Shown in pieces: positions 9,859 to 19,338 of a stretch of 64,000 nt of DNA. The notes under the pieces are model-generated. The model was not told the DNA's origin, ran no database searches, and saw only the letters and a list, made by a program, of their open reading frames with translations. The translations under genes and the position numbers were made by a program. The stretch comes from Martensiomyces pterosporus (taxonomy: Eukaryota; Kickxellomycota; Kickxellomycetes; Kickxellales; Kickxellaceae): NCBI GenBank assembly GCA_025201845.1, contig MU603949.1:10911-74910 (forward strand). Reading direction: 5' to 3'. Numbering within the stretch: the first letter of the stretch is position 1; each line of letters opens with the position of its first letter.

Positions 9859-12348
9859 CTACAGAACCGTCAGATGCTCATAAACAACAGAGCGTATCTT
9901 GTAATAGTCGGGCGAGATGTTTCCGTGGATCCGGATCCTGTTGTTGTCCGTGCGCCTGATGGCCAGCGACCCGTTGCAGACAAGGACGCCGTCCTGGCTA
10001 AACTCCGCCTGGATCCCGCGGCTTTTCAGCACGCGCTTGAGCACGCTGAGCTTCGAATCACCAACCATGACAGGTGGCCGCCACGGGTTTTCGAGCCCAG
10101 CGGCATCCACATCGAGCACAGGCGCCTCCTCATCCTCGGCATACTTGATCCTCCCCGAAATAAACCCGAGCATGCTGCCTTGCACCTTTGAAAACTGCAC
10201 TCTGCTGAGCAGCGCATCGGTCAGCTTGACGGAATATGCATTTGCGCCTGACGACACGTTGACAATCTCGCCAATTCCGGGGGTGTATATCTCCTTTGTG
10301 ACAGCCACCTCGGGGTCACGGCAGTAGTCGGCCAGCATCTGCGTGCCCTCGTTCGACCCGTGCACAATCACAAGCCGCTTGGGCTCAATCTGGACGAGGA
10401 TGTTGCGCACAGAGCGTCCGTCCGACCGGCCCTCTAGATCGATAAACGAGAGCCGGCACTTCAGCTGTACCTGGCGCTCCTCCTTCAGCAGCTTCGTTGG
10501 CCGTGAGTCGTCAAAGTCGTCGCCGTCCTCATCGTCATCGCCCATTACGCCTGCAGCGCCCATGCCGCTCGCGCTCTGGGCAAAGTGGCCCGGGCCATTG
10601 GAATCGGGCGCTATCTCGTCGCCATGCTGGTCAAACTCGCGCATATACAGCTTGGCGTCGTAAATCTCGCCGTACTCGTCCACCCGGCGGCGCTTCTCTT
10701 GGAACGGGAACATGCAGTAGCTTTGGGGCTGGCGGTCAGACCCACGCACTCTCCCGCGGTCCTTCACATAGAGATCAAATGTCTGGCCGCTGCGCAGGCG
10801 CTCCATCTCGAGGTCGACTTCGGCAAACGACTCTGAGTTCATATCGCGCGCCGAGCCCGCTATTATCTGCATTCCTGCAGCACCTATTTCATGGCCGCCC
10901 TCGTCGCCGGACTCTCCATTCGAGCTCGCGTCGTCGTCGTCGTCGTCGTTATCAAGCATGGTGCGGCCGCGCTTCAGCATAGCCGCCCTTGCAGCCTCCT
11001 GCTCCTTGCGCTTCTCCTCCTGCACTCGCCAGTCCTCCAGCTCCTTGCCCTCCAGCGGGATCCTCTGCTTCACTGTGACGCCAACAGCAGCCTTTGGCAG
11101 GTGCACAGGCTCCGTCAGCTGAACAGGCTCCGTAGGCCGCTGGCCAGCTTGTACATGGTCCCACCACCGCGCAAAAAGGTCCTGGGCCAGAGATGACGGC
11201 GGCCCGCGCTGCGGAAGAATAATTGTGTTCTTTTGGTCTTCTGCCCAGCGCAAGAAAAGCTCCTGCGAATACCCCAGCGACATTCCTTCCAGCGTAGCCA
11301 GGACAACGGCACCCTTTGGGCGGTGCCTCGACCGGGCCTTTGGGTCGTCGTAAATAGCGGACATTTGCGCGTCAAACTCGCTCATGCTCTGCACAATGGT
11401 GACATGCTGGAGCTCAAACGGGTTGCTCTTGCTGCTGGAAAACTGGTTTGTGACGCCCTCCGCCATCCACTCGAGCATTGACTGCGCAAACTGCATCGTG
11501 TGCCGCGCATACCGCCCAAGCAAGAACAGAGGGTGCGTGTGGCGGTGGTGCTTCTTCTCCGCCCACCGCTGGTCCAGGATATACGCGATCTCCAGCACTC
11601 GCGCTGTTGAGTCGACGGGCACCAGGACGTTTCCCCCCCTCTGCGTGGCAGCGTCGATTGTGTCAAAGAAGCAGTTCACGCGCTTTGTGCGTGTCTGCAG
11701 GTTGTACCGCGCGTTGTAGGAGTCAGTGATCAGCAGCATTGGCCGAGTCAGCGACTTGTCCACCTGTCCTTGCTTTCCCGGGAGCAGGCTGGTCTTACTC
11801 AGGTGGGCCTCCCTTACGTGGTTATAGTCCATGGCATAGAGCACTTGCTCAGCACCCTTTCGGATGGTCCAGATCGTGCCGCCGATTGTGTGGCCTGCCG
11901 AGTGCGCTGTAACAACAATATCAGCGTGCTTTCCCGGCAGTGCGGTCGGCTGCGAGTACCGCAGCGAGTCGATGTTTTCAAACGCCGCGCGCACGTCTGC
12001 CTCATTGAACAAGTCAAACTCCTCCCGTGCGCGCAGCGACCTCACGACGTCCAGCATGCACAGCCGGCCCATGTTGCGCACAGGGCCGGTGGCGTAGGCC
12101 GGACACGTCATGCCGTATTTGCTGTATGCCAGCGCGTACGCCCCCAAGTGCGCCATGTCGGGATGCGACAGAAGCACCGCGTCCACCTGTCTGGCGATAC
12201 GCCGGAGCTGCACCAGGCTTTCGCCCGAGTAGTCCTCAAAGCTGCCGCAATCTAAGAGAATCCGCGCATCGTCGATCTCCAGCATGTAGCAGAGAGCATC
12301 CTCGTTGTTGGCACCCGAGATGGCAGTGAATTGTAAGACATTCGACAT
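9859..12348 (-). CDS. CFT2: Cleavage and polyadenylation factor subunit Cft2/CPSF100
   Basis: 829 residues, taking the ATG at 12348 (MSNVLQFTAISGANNEDALCY), which fits the family start. The longer open frame lacks support. It has a metallo-beta-lactamase fold (residues 5-240) with a beta-CASP domain (about 240-420), seen in VDAVLLSHPDMAHLGAYALA, LYAMDYNHVREAHL and the GGNVLVPVDSTARVLEIAYILDQRW block. The active nuclease motif HxHxDH is degenerate here (SHPDMAHLG), as in CPSF100, so it is expected to be inactive and to partner with the CPSF73/Ysh1 endonuclease in mRNA 3' processing. An acidic low-complexity insert (DNDDDDDDASS and nearby, about 485-510) precedes the C-terminal domain, which ends in NISPDYYKIRSVVYEHLTVL. 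Confidence 0.93.
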   Translation of the reverse strand: MSNVLQFTAISGANNEDALCYMLEIDDARILLDCGSFEDYSGESLVQLRRIARQVDAVLLSHPDMAHLGAYALAYSKYGMTCPAYATGPVRNMGRLCMLDVVRSLRAREEFDLFNEADVRAAFENIDSLRYSQPTALPGKHADIVVTAHSAGHTIGGTIWTIRKGAEQVLYAMDYNHVREAHLSKTSLLPGKQGQVDKSLTRPMLLITDSYNARYNLQTRTKRVNCFFDTIDAATQRGGNVLVPVDSTARVLEIAYILDQRWAEKKHHRHTHPLFLLGRYARHTMQFAQSMLEWMAEGVTNQFSSSKSNPFELQHVTIVQSMSEFDAQMSAIYDDPKARSRHRPKGAVVLATLEGMSLGYSQELFLRWAEDQKNTIILPQRGPPSSLAQDLFARWWDHVQAGQRPTEPVQLTEPVHLPKAAVGVTVKQRIPLEGKELEDWRVQEEKRKEQEAARAAMLKRGRTMLDNDDDDDDASSNGESGDEGGHEIGAAGMQIIAGSARDMNSESFAEVDLEMERLRSGQTFDLYVKDRGRVRGSDRQPQSYCMFPFQEKRRRVDEYGEIYDAKLYMREFDQHGDEIAPDSNGPGHFAQSASGMGAAGVMGDDDEDGDDFDDSRPTKLLKEERQVQLKCRLSFIDLEGRSDGRSVRNILVQIEPKRLVIVHGSNEGTQMLADYCRDPEVAVTKEIYTPGIGEIVNVSSGANAYSVKLTDALLSRVQFSKVQGSMLGFISGRIKYAEDEEAPVLDVDAAGLENPWRPPVMVGDSKLSVLKRVLKSRGIQAEFSQDGVLVCNGSLAIRRTDNNRIRIHGNISPDYYKIRSVVYEHLTVL

Positions 12349-12644
12349 GGCCCGCCAGATACACGTTCGCCCGGTTGCAGCCTCGAAATTAAAGAGCAGC
12401 GAGGGGTGTGTGGAAAAATAACTGAAATTCAACAGCAGACGAAAAAGAAACGCCTGGCCAAAAAAAAAAAGGAGCTTTGGAGGCGTCCAAGAGCGCCGCT
12501 GCTTTGGGCTTTTATTTTATTTCGTTGATCTGCCCCACGGCTTGGGCCGCATGTCTCGTCTCCGTTCTCGCACAGCACTGCTGCCACACGCAGCCGGATG
12601 TACGATGGAGGAACAATGGCCTGCAGCTGCCACTTCTGGAAAAG
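12349..12644. other. Intergenic region between CFT2 and the DDX51 gene
   Basis: 296 bp. A minus-strand pair of overlapping AATAAA signals (TTTATTTTATT at 12511-12521) lies about 125 bases past the DDX51 stop and is a good polyadenylation candidate. An A-rich run at 12460-12471 lies in the presumed CFT2 upstream region. Confidence 0.55.
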
Positions 12645-15161
12645 CTAGCTGTAGATTTCGCTGACTCTCTCTAGAGCCGCCTCGTACTGCTGTCTAAGCG
12701 ACTCAAGCACAGCCTTTTTCGGGCTGATGCTGGCCAAGCAGCCAGCCCAGTGCCCATGCTCCTTCATCATCTTCTTGAAATGGAACATCTGAGTCTCTGC
12801 GACGAGCGTGTATGCCGACCCCTCTCTCCCCGCTCTTGCGGTTCTTCCAACACGATGCGTGTACTGGCTCATGTGTGTCGGGACATCGTAGTTGATGACG
12901 GCCTCGATATGGTCGACATCCAGGCCACGCGCAATGAGGTCCGAGCAAATGAGCAGGTTGATCTTGCCCTTCTTGAACAGCCGCATGATCCGCGACCTTT
13001 CGGCGGCACCAAGATCGCTAGAGTACTCGGCCACGACGATTTTCTTTCGGGGCCAGGAGCCCTCGGGCACAGCAGCGATCCACACCTGGATGATCTGGGC
13101 AAGACGGTGCGCTGCCTCCAGCGACTTGGTGAAGCACACGCCGCCGCTGATCCTCTGCTCCCACAGCATGTAGATGAGCAGCAGAGGCTTCTCGGCTGCC
13201 GGGCACGTAGCGTAAAACTCTTTGAGCGTCGAGGGAAACGTGTACGCACTGGACACGCCTTCTTCGCCCCCGGTGGCGTCCTCGTGGGTGATGGAGATGT
13301 AGAGCGGACGTACAAGCTGCAGCCGCGCAATCTTGGCTGGGTCCTGTGTCAGGGTGGCTGAGAACAGCAGCTTTTGGATGCGAGGCGCGGGCCGTGCGAG
13401 CAGATCGAGCTGTGAACCTGGGTCGCGCAAAGTACGGGCATCGTGGATCGGCGGCGCATCAGCATCCTCGTCTGCTGTGGGCACTATCTCTGCCTCAATC
13501 GACGCCTGGACCTTTGGCAGCCACTCTTGGTACGCCTCGCCGAGCAGTCGGTCGGCCTCGTCCATAACCCAGAACTCTAGGTGCTGCAGCGAAAAGTTTG
13601 GTGTCATTGCCAGGTGGTCCATCAAACGACCAGGCGTGCAAACAAGGATGTCCACGCGACTCGACCCGCCACTGAGCCGCGAGTGGGAGTCCACAAGGGC
13701 TGACTGCTCCTTCGACAGAGAGATATCGCCGGTGGCCAGACCGACGCGCAAACTGGTGCCTGAGCAGAAGAAGTCAAAGCATTCCTTCACCTGGTGGGCC
13801 AAATCCTTTGTAGGCAAAACCACAAGCGCACGCAGACGGGTCACGAGCCTCTGGCGGAGCTTTTCGACAATGGGAAGCACGTAGGCCAGCGTCTTTCCGC
13901 TACCTGTGGGGGCCGAGACACACAGGTCGCGGACGTGCTGCCGAAGGCGCGACAGTGTATGTGCGGCGCGCAGAACTGGAATCACAGCTGACTGCACAGC
14001 AAACAGGGACGTGATCTCTGCGCTACTGCAGCGAGCAACCGTATGCGAGGACAGCGCAAACCGCGGATCGCTGATCGGAATGGTGACATCTCGGTCGACC
14101 TTTGTTGGATGAGCGAGCCAGTGCGGAATGCCCATGCGCGCAGCTTGCAAGGCTGACTCTTCCGAAAGCTCCTGCTCCTTGGAAAAGTCAGGGAATCTCT
14201 GCAACCCATCCTCAGCGGGCTCTCCAGCAGCAGGCTTTGCATTGGTTGGCGCATCGGTGCTCTCGTCGACGGGATCAGCTGGGGAATCGGTCGCCGAAGC
14301 CTCTTCGCTGTCGCCATCCACAGTCCTATCGTTGTCAGAGCTGTCTTTATCGCTAGACTCTGTGCGCTTCTTCTCGTCATTCTCGGCCCTCTTCTTGCTC
14401 TTGNNNNNNNNNNCCGTATGCGAGGACAGCGCAAACCGCGGATCGCTGATCGGAATGGTGACATCTCGGTCGACCTTTGTTGGATGAGCGAGCCAGTGCG
14501 GAATGCCCATGCGCGCAGCTTGCAAGGCTGACTCTTCCGAAAGCTCCTGCTCCTTGGAAAAGTCAGGGAATCTCTGCAACCCATCCTCAGCGGGCTCTCC
14601 AGCAGCAGGCTTTGCATTGGTTGGCGCATCGGTGCTCTCGTCGACGGGATCAGCTGGGGAATCGGTCGCCGAAGCCTCTTCGCTGTCGCCATCCACAGTC
14701 CTATCGTTGTCAGAGCTGTCTTTATCGCTAGACTCTGTGCGCTTCTTCTCGTCATTCTCGGCCCTCTTCTTGCTCTTGTCCTTGTCCTTGTCCTTGCTCT
14801 TGCTCTTGCTCTTGCTCTTGCTCTTGCTCTTGCTCTTGCTCTTGCTCTTGCTCTTGCTCTTGCTCTTGCTCTTGCTCTTCTTCTCTTTTGATTTGTCCTT
14901 TTTGCTCTTTTTGTCCTTCGACTTGTCCTTCCGCACTTCGTCATAATCCTTGGATCGTTTGTGTTTCTTTGACGATTTCTTCTTATCCTCCCCTTCATCC
15001 TTTCTCTTCCTGCGTTTGCTCTCAGAGCTATCCTCGACAGAGTCCCTCTTCCTCTTCTTACTGTCGCTGCTGCGATCCTTCTTGGCCTTCTTGTCGGCAG
15101 CCTTTGGCTCTCCTGACGAGCGCCTTCCGGACGCGCTCTTGCCTTCCTTGTGCGAACCCAT
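12645..15161 (-). CDS. DBP6: Dbp6/DDX51-like DEAD-box RNA helicase (contains assembly gap and duplicated segment)
   Basis: The frame from the ATG at 15161 runs 838 codons, but about 125 of them are probably artefactual (see the repeat at 14039-14778). The true protein is then about 713 residues. The N-terminus is Lys/Ser/Asp-rich with a Lys-Ser dipeptide run. The helicase core shows motif I APTGSGKT (13891-13914), motif Ia PTKDLAHQ, motif Ib TPGRLMDH, motif II DEAD (13551-13562), motif III SAT, then CFTKS, ARGLDVDHIEAVINYD and HRVGRTARAG. The NYD variant, the long insert between motifs II and III (LPKVQASIEAEIVPT onward) and the overall layout match Dbp6/DDX51, a nucleolar helicase for early 60S ribosome assembly. 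Ribosome biogenesis factor Acl4 and eL6 are also in the window but not adjacent. Confidence 0.88.
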   Translation of the reverse strand: MGSHKEGKSASGRRSSGEPKAADKKAKKDRSSDSKKRKRDSVEDSSESKRRKRKDEGEDKKKSSKKHKRSKDYDEVRKDKSKDKKSKKDKSKEKKSKSKSKSKSKSKSKSKSKSKSKSKSKSKDKDKDKSKKRAENDEKKRTESSDKDSSDNDRTVDGDSEEASATDSPADPVDESTDAPTNAKPAAGEPAEDGLQRFPDFSKEQELSEESALQAARMGIPHWLAHPTKVDRDVTIPISDPRFALSSHTXXXXKSKKRAENDEKKRTESSDKDSSDNDRTVDGDSEEASATDSPADPVDESTDAPTNAKPAAGEPAEDGLQRFPDFSKEQELSEESALQAARMGIPHWLAHPTKVDRDVTIPISDPRFALSSHTVARCSSAEITSLFAVQSAVIPVLRAAHTLSRLRQHVRDLCVSAPTGSGKTLAYVLPIVEKLRQRLVTRLRALVVLPTKDLAHQVKECFDFFCSGTSLRVGLATGDISLSKEQSALVDSHSRLSGGSSRVDILVCTPGRLMDHLAMTPNFSLQHLEFWVMDEADRLLGEAYQEWLPKVQASIEAEIVPTADEDADAPPIHDARTLRDPGSQLDLLARPAPRIQKLLFSATLTQDPAKIARLQLVRPLYISITHEDATGGEEGVSSAYTFPSTLKEFYATCPAAEKPLLLIYMLWEQRISGGVCFTKSLEAAHRLAQIIQVWIAAVPEGSWPRKKIVVAEYSSDLGAAERSRIMRLFKKGKINLLICSDLIARGLDVDHIEAVINYDVPTHMSQYTHRVGRTARAGREGSAYTLVAETQMFHFKKMMKEHGHWAGCLASISPKKAVLESLRQQYEAALERVSEIYS
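14039..14403. repeat. First copy of a 365-bp direct duplication flanking a gap
   Basis: The copy 14039-14403 is identical by eye to 14414-14778. The two are separated only by ten N. It looks like two contig ends that overlap but were scaffolded instead of merged. Confidence 0.93.
14404..14413. other. Assembly gap (10 N)
   Basis: Ten undetermined bases lie inside the DDX51 coding region, between two identical 365-bp copies. The gap size is likely a placeholder. It sits at the edge of a CTTGCT hexanucleotide repeat, a probable cause of the break. Confidence 0.98.
14414..14778. repeat. Second copy of the 365-bp duplication
   Basis: Identical to 14039-14403. Removing one copy plus the gap (375 bp, 125 codons) keeps the DDX51 frame open and leaves a normal-length helicase. 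Confidence 0.93.
14779..14880. repeat. CTTGCT hexanucleotide repeat coding Lys-Ser
   Basis: A nearly perfect tandem hexamer, with about fourteen CTTGCT units after three CTTGTC units. It encodes alternating Lys-Ser and Lys-Asp on the minus strand in the DDX51 N-terminus. The near-perfect DNA periodicity suggests recent slippage, and its length may be misassembled. Confidence 0.9.
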
Positions 15162-15474
15162 GAAGCCGGCGGTGGCAAGCTATGGCACGACTGCTGTGTA
15201 TTAGAGGAATGTGAGTGCGAAAGGACAAAAGGAGGTTTGCAGGAGGGCTGTCTTCGTGCAGCTCCATTTGGAGGGCCAGCCCACATCAGCGGCGACAGAA
15301 AAAGAAATCGCGACTCGCCTTACGCTCTTATGGCTCGCGGCTCCCACTTGGGCTGCATAGAGCCGACATCCACCCCATCTGCTCTTCGTCCCAAGGGGTT
15401 GCAGCTGGGCATTTACACTATGATTAAAATGCGGAAAGAAAGTAGCTACAGGCGTATATCCATGTCGGGCATGT
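15162..15474. other. Intergenic region between the DDX51 gene and ARP5
   Basis: 313 bp. It must hold the DDX51 promoter and the ARP5 3' end (both minus strand). No RNA gene or clear signal is seen. Confidence 0.5.
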
Positions 15475-17778
15475 TTACTGCTCAGAGCTTCTACCAGAGG
15501 CCCCTGTTGGGACTGCATAGAACCTGTTGCTCGCGCTGTGCTCGCGGAGGTATTCGCTGCCAAACTCCAGGTAGTCAGACCTAGTGATGCGGCTGGCTCT
15601 GAACGCCTCAGTCTCCCTGACGCTCCACAGCGCCGCACCTCGCCAGGCATCGCGCAGTGGATCAGCCGCACGCCGGATCGAGACCTGGGTGCCCACAGGG
15701 ACGATGCTGGTTACCTCCCTGCGCAGCCTCGCAGCAAGCCCAGGCACTTGCCCAAATCCGCCGCCAGTTAAAAAGATATCGCCGGCCAACGACAGCCGCC
15801 CAGTCCGCTTCAGCACGCCATCGATAGTCTCAAGCAGCCCTGCTTGGTCAAGCCCCACCAGGCTTGGGCGGAAGATGATCTCTGGCACCCTGATCCGCTC
15901 AACATTGAGGTGGAGCTGGTATTCGCGAGCAGCACGAGCAACGATAGTCTCGTTGTCAAGGTTCTGTGGAGCAGCTGGCTTATCAAGGATGGCTGGCTGG
16001 CAGCCCTCAGCGAACCGGTACATGGTGGTGTTTTCGATCTTTGCACGCGATGCACGGTCCAGGCCCTCGAGATAGTCGGGCGCATACTGCTCCAGAATCT
16101 TGTTGCACTTCTCCAACTCCTCGGCGTCCTCCTCGTCCTCCTCAGCCTCCTCCTCCTTGCTGATGTCGCGGTAGACATTCCAGTCGTCGTCCTCGGCGCC
16201 GAAATCGTCGTCTTGGTCGCCACGTCTACGGCGCTTGCTACCAGCAGCCGCAGTCTCATTTGCAGCCAAGTCCGCGATGTTGCGCATGCGCACCTGCGAG
16301 GCATGGCTACGTCGGTCGTTGAGCTCCTTGCGATGCGCACGCCTCTCCTCAATCCTAGCAAGCACGCCGTTGCGCCTGGCTTGCAGATCAGCCAGCCACT
16401 CGTCAAAGTGATTGAGCCTCCGCTCTTCATCCTGCTTGGCAAGCTCCTCCTGCCTCTGCCTCTCCTTCTCCTTCTCCACACGCGCACGCTCTCTGGCATC
16501 GTGGCTGGCCTTGAGGAACACCTGCTTGCGCTTCTCGTGTCTCTGCTCCTCTGTGAGCTCTCCATCGGGAATGCCCACGAGCGGGAACGTTGGCTCCTGT
16601 TTCTCTTCCGGCTCAACCCCCAAATCCTTGCTGCGCGCGCGGCTGACGAAAGCCTGGACATCCTCGATCGCCTCGCTCAGCTCCTGCTCATTCGCCAGCC
16701 CAGCCTCCTTCAGCCGCATGACAAAATCCCCCGTGTCCATGTCTCCCTTGCTGTCACGCAGGGCAACCAGTTCAGCCAGCTCCCTTTCGCGAGCCTCGAC
16801 CTTCTCCTGCCGCTTCTTGGCAGCCATCTCCTGCATCTTCTTGGCCTGCTCGCGGCGACGCTCTGTCTGCATCTTCTTGGCCTGCTCGCGGCGACGCTCT
16901 GTCGCTTTCAAAATCTCCTCCTCGGTTCTTTCGTCGAGCGCCGGCACGGGGAACGGGAACTGGATGATCCTATCGCACGTCTCTAGATTGTCCTTTGTCA
17001 GGTAGCAGCTAAGCTCCTTTTCGTAGTCCTCAGACACGTATGCATACCTGTGCACAACCTGCTGCGACTGCCATCCGGTGATTTTCATCGGAAAGCTTGG
17101 GTACTTCAGATGCAGCAGCCTCAGCAGATACTCCTCCATCGACGTGCCGCCCAGGTTGATGCGCTTGCAATGGCTTGTCTGCGCCCTAGCATCATATATG
17201 GGAATAACATGCGAGGCCACGTTGCCCGACCCTATCACCAAGCTATCCTTATTGAGGGTGCCTGTATTCTTATAGTAGCTCCACACAGAGTCGACTCCAT
17301 ATGTGACCGATGGGACGTTGTAGCCCTCAAACAGGAGCTCCGACATCTGCTTCCGCGACGTGTACGGCGTGCACACCGTCTCCGTCATCACTATCGGCTG
17401 GTCCACCTTCTCGTCGACGCACCCGAGCATGGTGAATATGTAATCCAGGACGTTTTCCATGACGTCAAAGTTGGTGACCACCCCGCTGTCGAACCCGCTG
17501 CGAATGCTGGACTTGGCCATGGGGTCGGTGTGCACGTCGTCGCCCACCAGGAGAAGCGCGCCGGAGCTGGCTTTGCGGTTGCGGTACCGCGACACGATGT
17601 TCTCAAACTCCAGCCGCGGGTCGGCCTCGGTGGCCCAGCCTGCGCGACACCTGCTGGAGCCATTATCGATCACTAGTGGCACGCTGCCTTGGCTAGCCGA
17701 CGCGTAGTCGAAGAAGGGCCTTTTGAGCGCGGGCTCCGGCGGCCCATCGGGTATCTCGTAGACAGCGCCCTCCGCCAT
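15475..17778 (-). CDS. ARP5: Actin-related protein 5 (INO80 complex)
   Basis: 767 residues from the ATG at 17778. The actin fold begins with PLVIDNGSSRCRAGWATEADPR, then VMENVLDYIF, VMTETVCTPYTSRKQMSELLFE, SYYKN and the second phosphate loop SLVIGSGNVASHVIPIYD. A large charged coiled-coil insert (about residues 300-530) separates the actin halves, and the C-terminal half returns with RIRVPEIIFRPSLVGLDQAGL and IFLTGGGFGQVPGLAARLRRE. The Arp5-type insert, position and length identify Arp5, which with Ies6 contacts nucleosomes in the INO80 remodeller. An exact 36-bp tandem duplication repeats TERRREQAKKMQ in the insert. It follows the DDX51 gene on the same strand. Confidence 0.93.
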   Translation of the reverse strand: MAEGAVYEIPDGPPEPALKRPFFDYASASQGSVPLVIDNGSSRCRAGWATEADPRLEFENIVSRYRNRKASSGALLLVGDDVHTDPMAKSSIRSGFDSGVVTNFDVMENVLDYIFTMLGCVDEKVDQPIVMTETVCTPYTSRKQMSELLFEGYNVPSVTYGVDSVWSYYKNTGTLNKDSLVIGSGNVASHVIPIYDARAQTSHCKRINLGGTSMEEYLLRLLHLKYPSFPMKITGWQSQQVVHRYAYVSEDYEKELSCYLTKDNLETCDRIIQFPFPVPALDERTEEEILKATERRREQAKKMQTERRREQAKKMQEMAAKKRQEKVEARERELAELVALRDSKGDMDTGDFVMRLKEAGLANEQELSEAIEDVQAFVSRARSKDLGVEPEEKQEPTFPLVGIPDGELTEEQRHEKRKQVFLKASHDARERARVEKEKERQRQEELAKQDEERRLNHFDEWLADLQARRNGVLARIEERRAHRKELNDRRSHASQVRMRNIADLAANETAAAGSKRRRRGDQDDDFGAEDDDWNVYRDISKEEEAEEDEEDAEELEKCNKILEQYAPDYLEGLDRASRAKIENTTMYRFAEGCQPAILDKPAAPQNLDNETIVARAAREYQLHLNVERIRVPEIIFRPSLVGLDQAGLLETIDGVLKRTGRLSLAGDIFLTGGGFGQVPGLAARLRREVTSIVPVGTQVSIRRAADPLRDAWRGAALWSVRETEAFRASRITRSDYLEFGSEYLREHSASNRFYAVPTGASGRSSEQ
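16831..16902. repeat. Perfect 36-bp in-frame tandem duplication in ARP5
   Basis: Units are 16831-16866 and 16867-16902, identical. Twelve codons are repeated in the coiled-coil insert, so the frame is kept. Confidence 0.93.
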
Positions 17779-18048
17779 TCCCTACTTGTTCGTACAGAGC
17801 GTGTGTTTTATGCCGAGAGGATGTAAATTGTATGTGTTGAATTGGTGTGCTAGCAGAAGAAACAGCAGCGGCAGTTATAGAGCATAAATTGTCCAGCCTG
17901 GAAGCCCCTTGGGAAGCAAGAGGCGCGCTGCTTGGAGACCCTGGCGGAGGGGGGAGGATGGCGTAGAACCCGACGACGGGCTGCACCTTGGCTCGGCTCG
18001 CGAGCCGGACGTCCAGATATCCCGGCGGTGCGTGATCTGGGTTCGTGC

Positions 18049-19149
18049 TCATGGAGGCCGCGGTGGTTGCTGCATGCCAAGCCCCTGGGCACGGCTCTGC
18101 TCGGCCATTGCTCGGAACATTTCGATGGTGCTGCGCTCCTTCTCTGCACGCTGAGCCAGCCGCGACTCGCGGTCTGCTTCAGATCGCCTTGCCTCACGCC
18201 GCTCCTGCTTTCTCTTCTCCACCATCTCACGCTCTCGCAGCAGCGCCCTAAAATCATCGCCGCCACTACCGAATATGGCGTCGTCTGGTATTTCAACGTC
18301 AAGCGACTTTTCGGCATGGCGGTGCTGGTTCAATGCGCGCTTCTTGGCCAGCTTGGCTTCGCGGCCAGTCTCCTTCGGAGCAATCTCGTCCAAAATAAGC
18401 TCCTCGCGCTCCTTTGCCTCTCGCCGCTCTCTCTTGTGTCTGTAGCGGTCGCGTGCACGCTGCTCTTCGTCAAACAAGCGGCCAGACTCTGGCGGCAGCT
18501 CCGAGCGACTGGGCATCGTCGGCCCCTGCTGTTGTCGTTTGCCGGTATCGGTAGAGACGCGGCCGCTATGACTGCCCGCTGCTGCTGCCGTCGCAGATGT
18601 GGATGCGTGAATATCCTCCTTGACCTCTTCAAGCTCGCTCTTGTTAACGTTGCCCACGAACCCCCAGCGGTGTCTGGTCACCACGCGCTTGGACAGATTC
18701 GTGAGCTCTGCGTCTTGTTTATAATACCTCGATCTCAGACGACCCTCGTTCCACGCACGGACGAACGATGCAAAATACCTGCGTGCCTTGTCCGTCGGCA
18801 TTTCGTCAAAGTACCTATCTTTCTCTTTGCGCAGCCACAGGCGGAATGGAGCGTTGAGTTTGAAGTAGTCGTCTTGCGTGATAGGCGCGACACCAGCAGG
18901 CAGTGAACCATCGTCTCCATCCGCTACTCTGCTGCTTTTGGTTTTGTCCTTGCTAGTCGATGGATGCCGGTGGTGCCGTTCACTGTCTCTGTGCTTGTCA
19001 GTAGTAGAGCGGCTCTTTGAGCTTCTATGGCCTTTACCACTGTCTCTGTCTCTGTCTCTGTCTCTGTCTCTGTCCCTGTCCCTGTCCCTGTCTCTGTCCC
19101 CGTGTCTACCTCTTGCTGGTGAGCGCGAACGCCTATGCCGAGACTCCAT
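18049..19149 (-). CDS. SCI1-like Arg-Asp-rich nuclear protein (likely splicing-associated)
   Basis: 366 residues from the ATG at 19149. Residues 1-36 contain an RS-like start and a run of Arg-Asp dipeptides. The conserved block ITQDDYFKLNAPFRLWLRKEKDRYFDEM, followed by ARRYFASFVRAWNEGRLRSRYY, resembles the family of plant style cell-cycle inhibitor 1 and animal and fungal relatives of unknown biochemistry. The C-terminal half is Arg/Glu/Lys-rich coiled coil (RHKRERREAKEREEL; MVEKRKQERREARRSEADRESR). RS/RD-rich proteins of this shape are usually nuclear and linked to splicing. That role is inference. The next gene upstream on the same strand is HEM14, 189 bp away. Confidence 0.65.
   Translation of the reverse strand: MESRHRRSRSPARGRHGDRDRDRDRDRDRDRDRDRDSGKGHRSSKSRSTTDKHRDSERHHRHPSTSKDKTKSSRVADGDDGSLPAGVAPITQDDYFKLNAPFRLWLRKEKDRYFDEMPTDKARRYFASFVRAWNEGRLRSRYYKQDAELTNLSKRVVTRHRWGFVGNVNKSELEEVKEDIHASTSATAAAAGSHSGRVSTDTGKRQQQGPTMPSRSELPPESGRLFDEEQRARDRYRHKRERREAKEREELILDEIAPKETGREAKLAKKRALNQHRHAEKSLDVEIPDDAIFGSGGDDFRALLREREMVEKRKQERREARRSEADRESRLAQRAEKERSTIEMFRAMAEQSRAQGLGMQQPPRPP
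19040..19100. repeat. TGTCTC hexanucleotide repeat coding Arg-Asp
   Basis: About ten tandem TGTCTC/TGTCCC units. On the minus strand they encode the Arg-Asp dipeptide run in the SCI1-like protein. Confidence 0.88.
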
Positions 19150-19338
19150 TTATCCTCTTGTCTTTCAGAGACGGAAGAAGTGTAGAATGTGATATTGCTT
19201 TGTATTGCAACTAGGAGAAAAACGAGCAAAGTGGAAAGAGCAAAGACAAGGAGGCAGTGGCTGGCCGGTGCTATGTGATGCTGCCAAGCTACCCTCAGCC
19301 GGAAAAATGCTGGGCACCACATGCTCGCTGCCTAATCC

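Noticed and set aside
14039..14778. A real internal duplication of the DDX51 N-terminal region
   Set aside because: The copies are identical and flank a gap of ten N at the edge of a hexanucleotide repeat. Unmerged contig ends explain this more simply.
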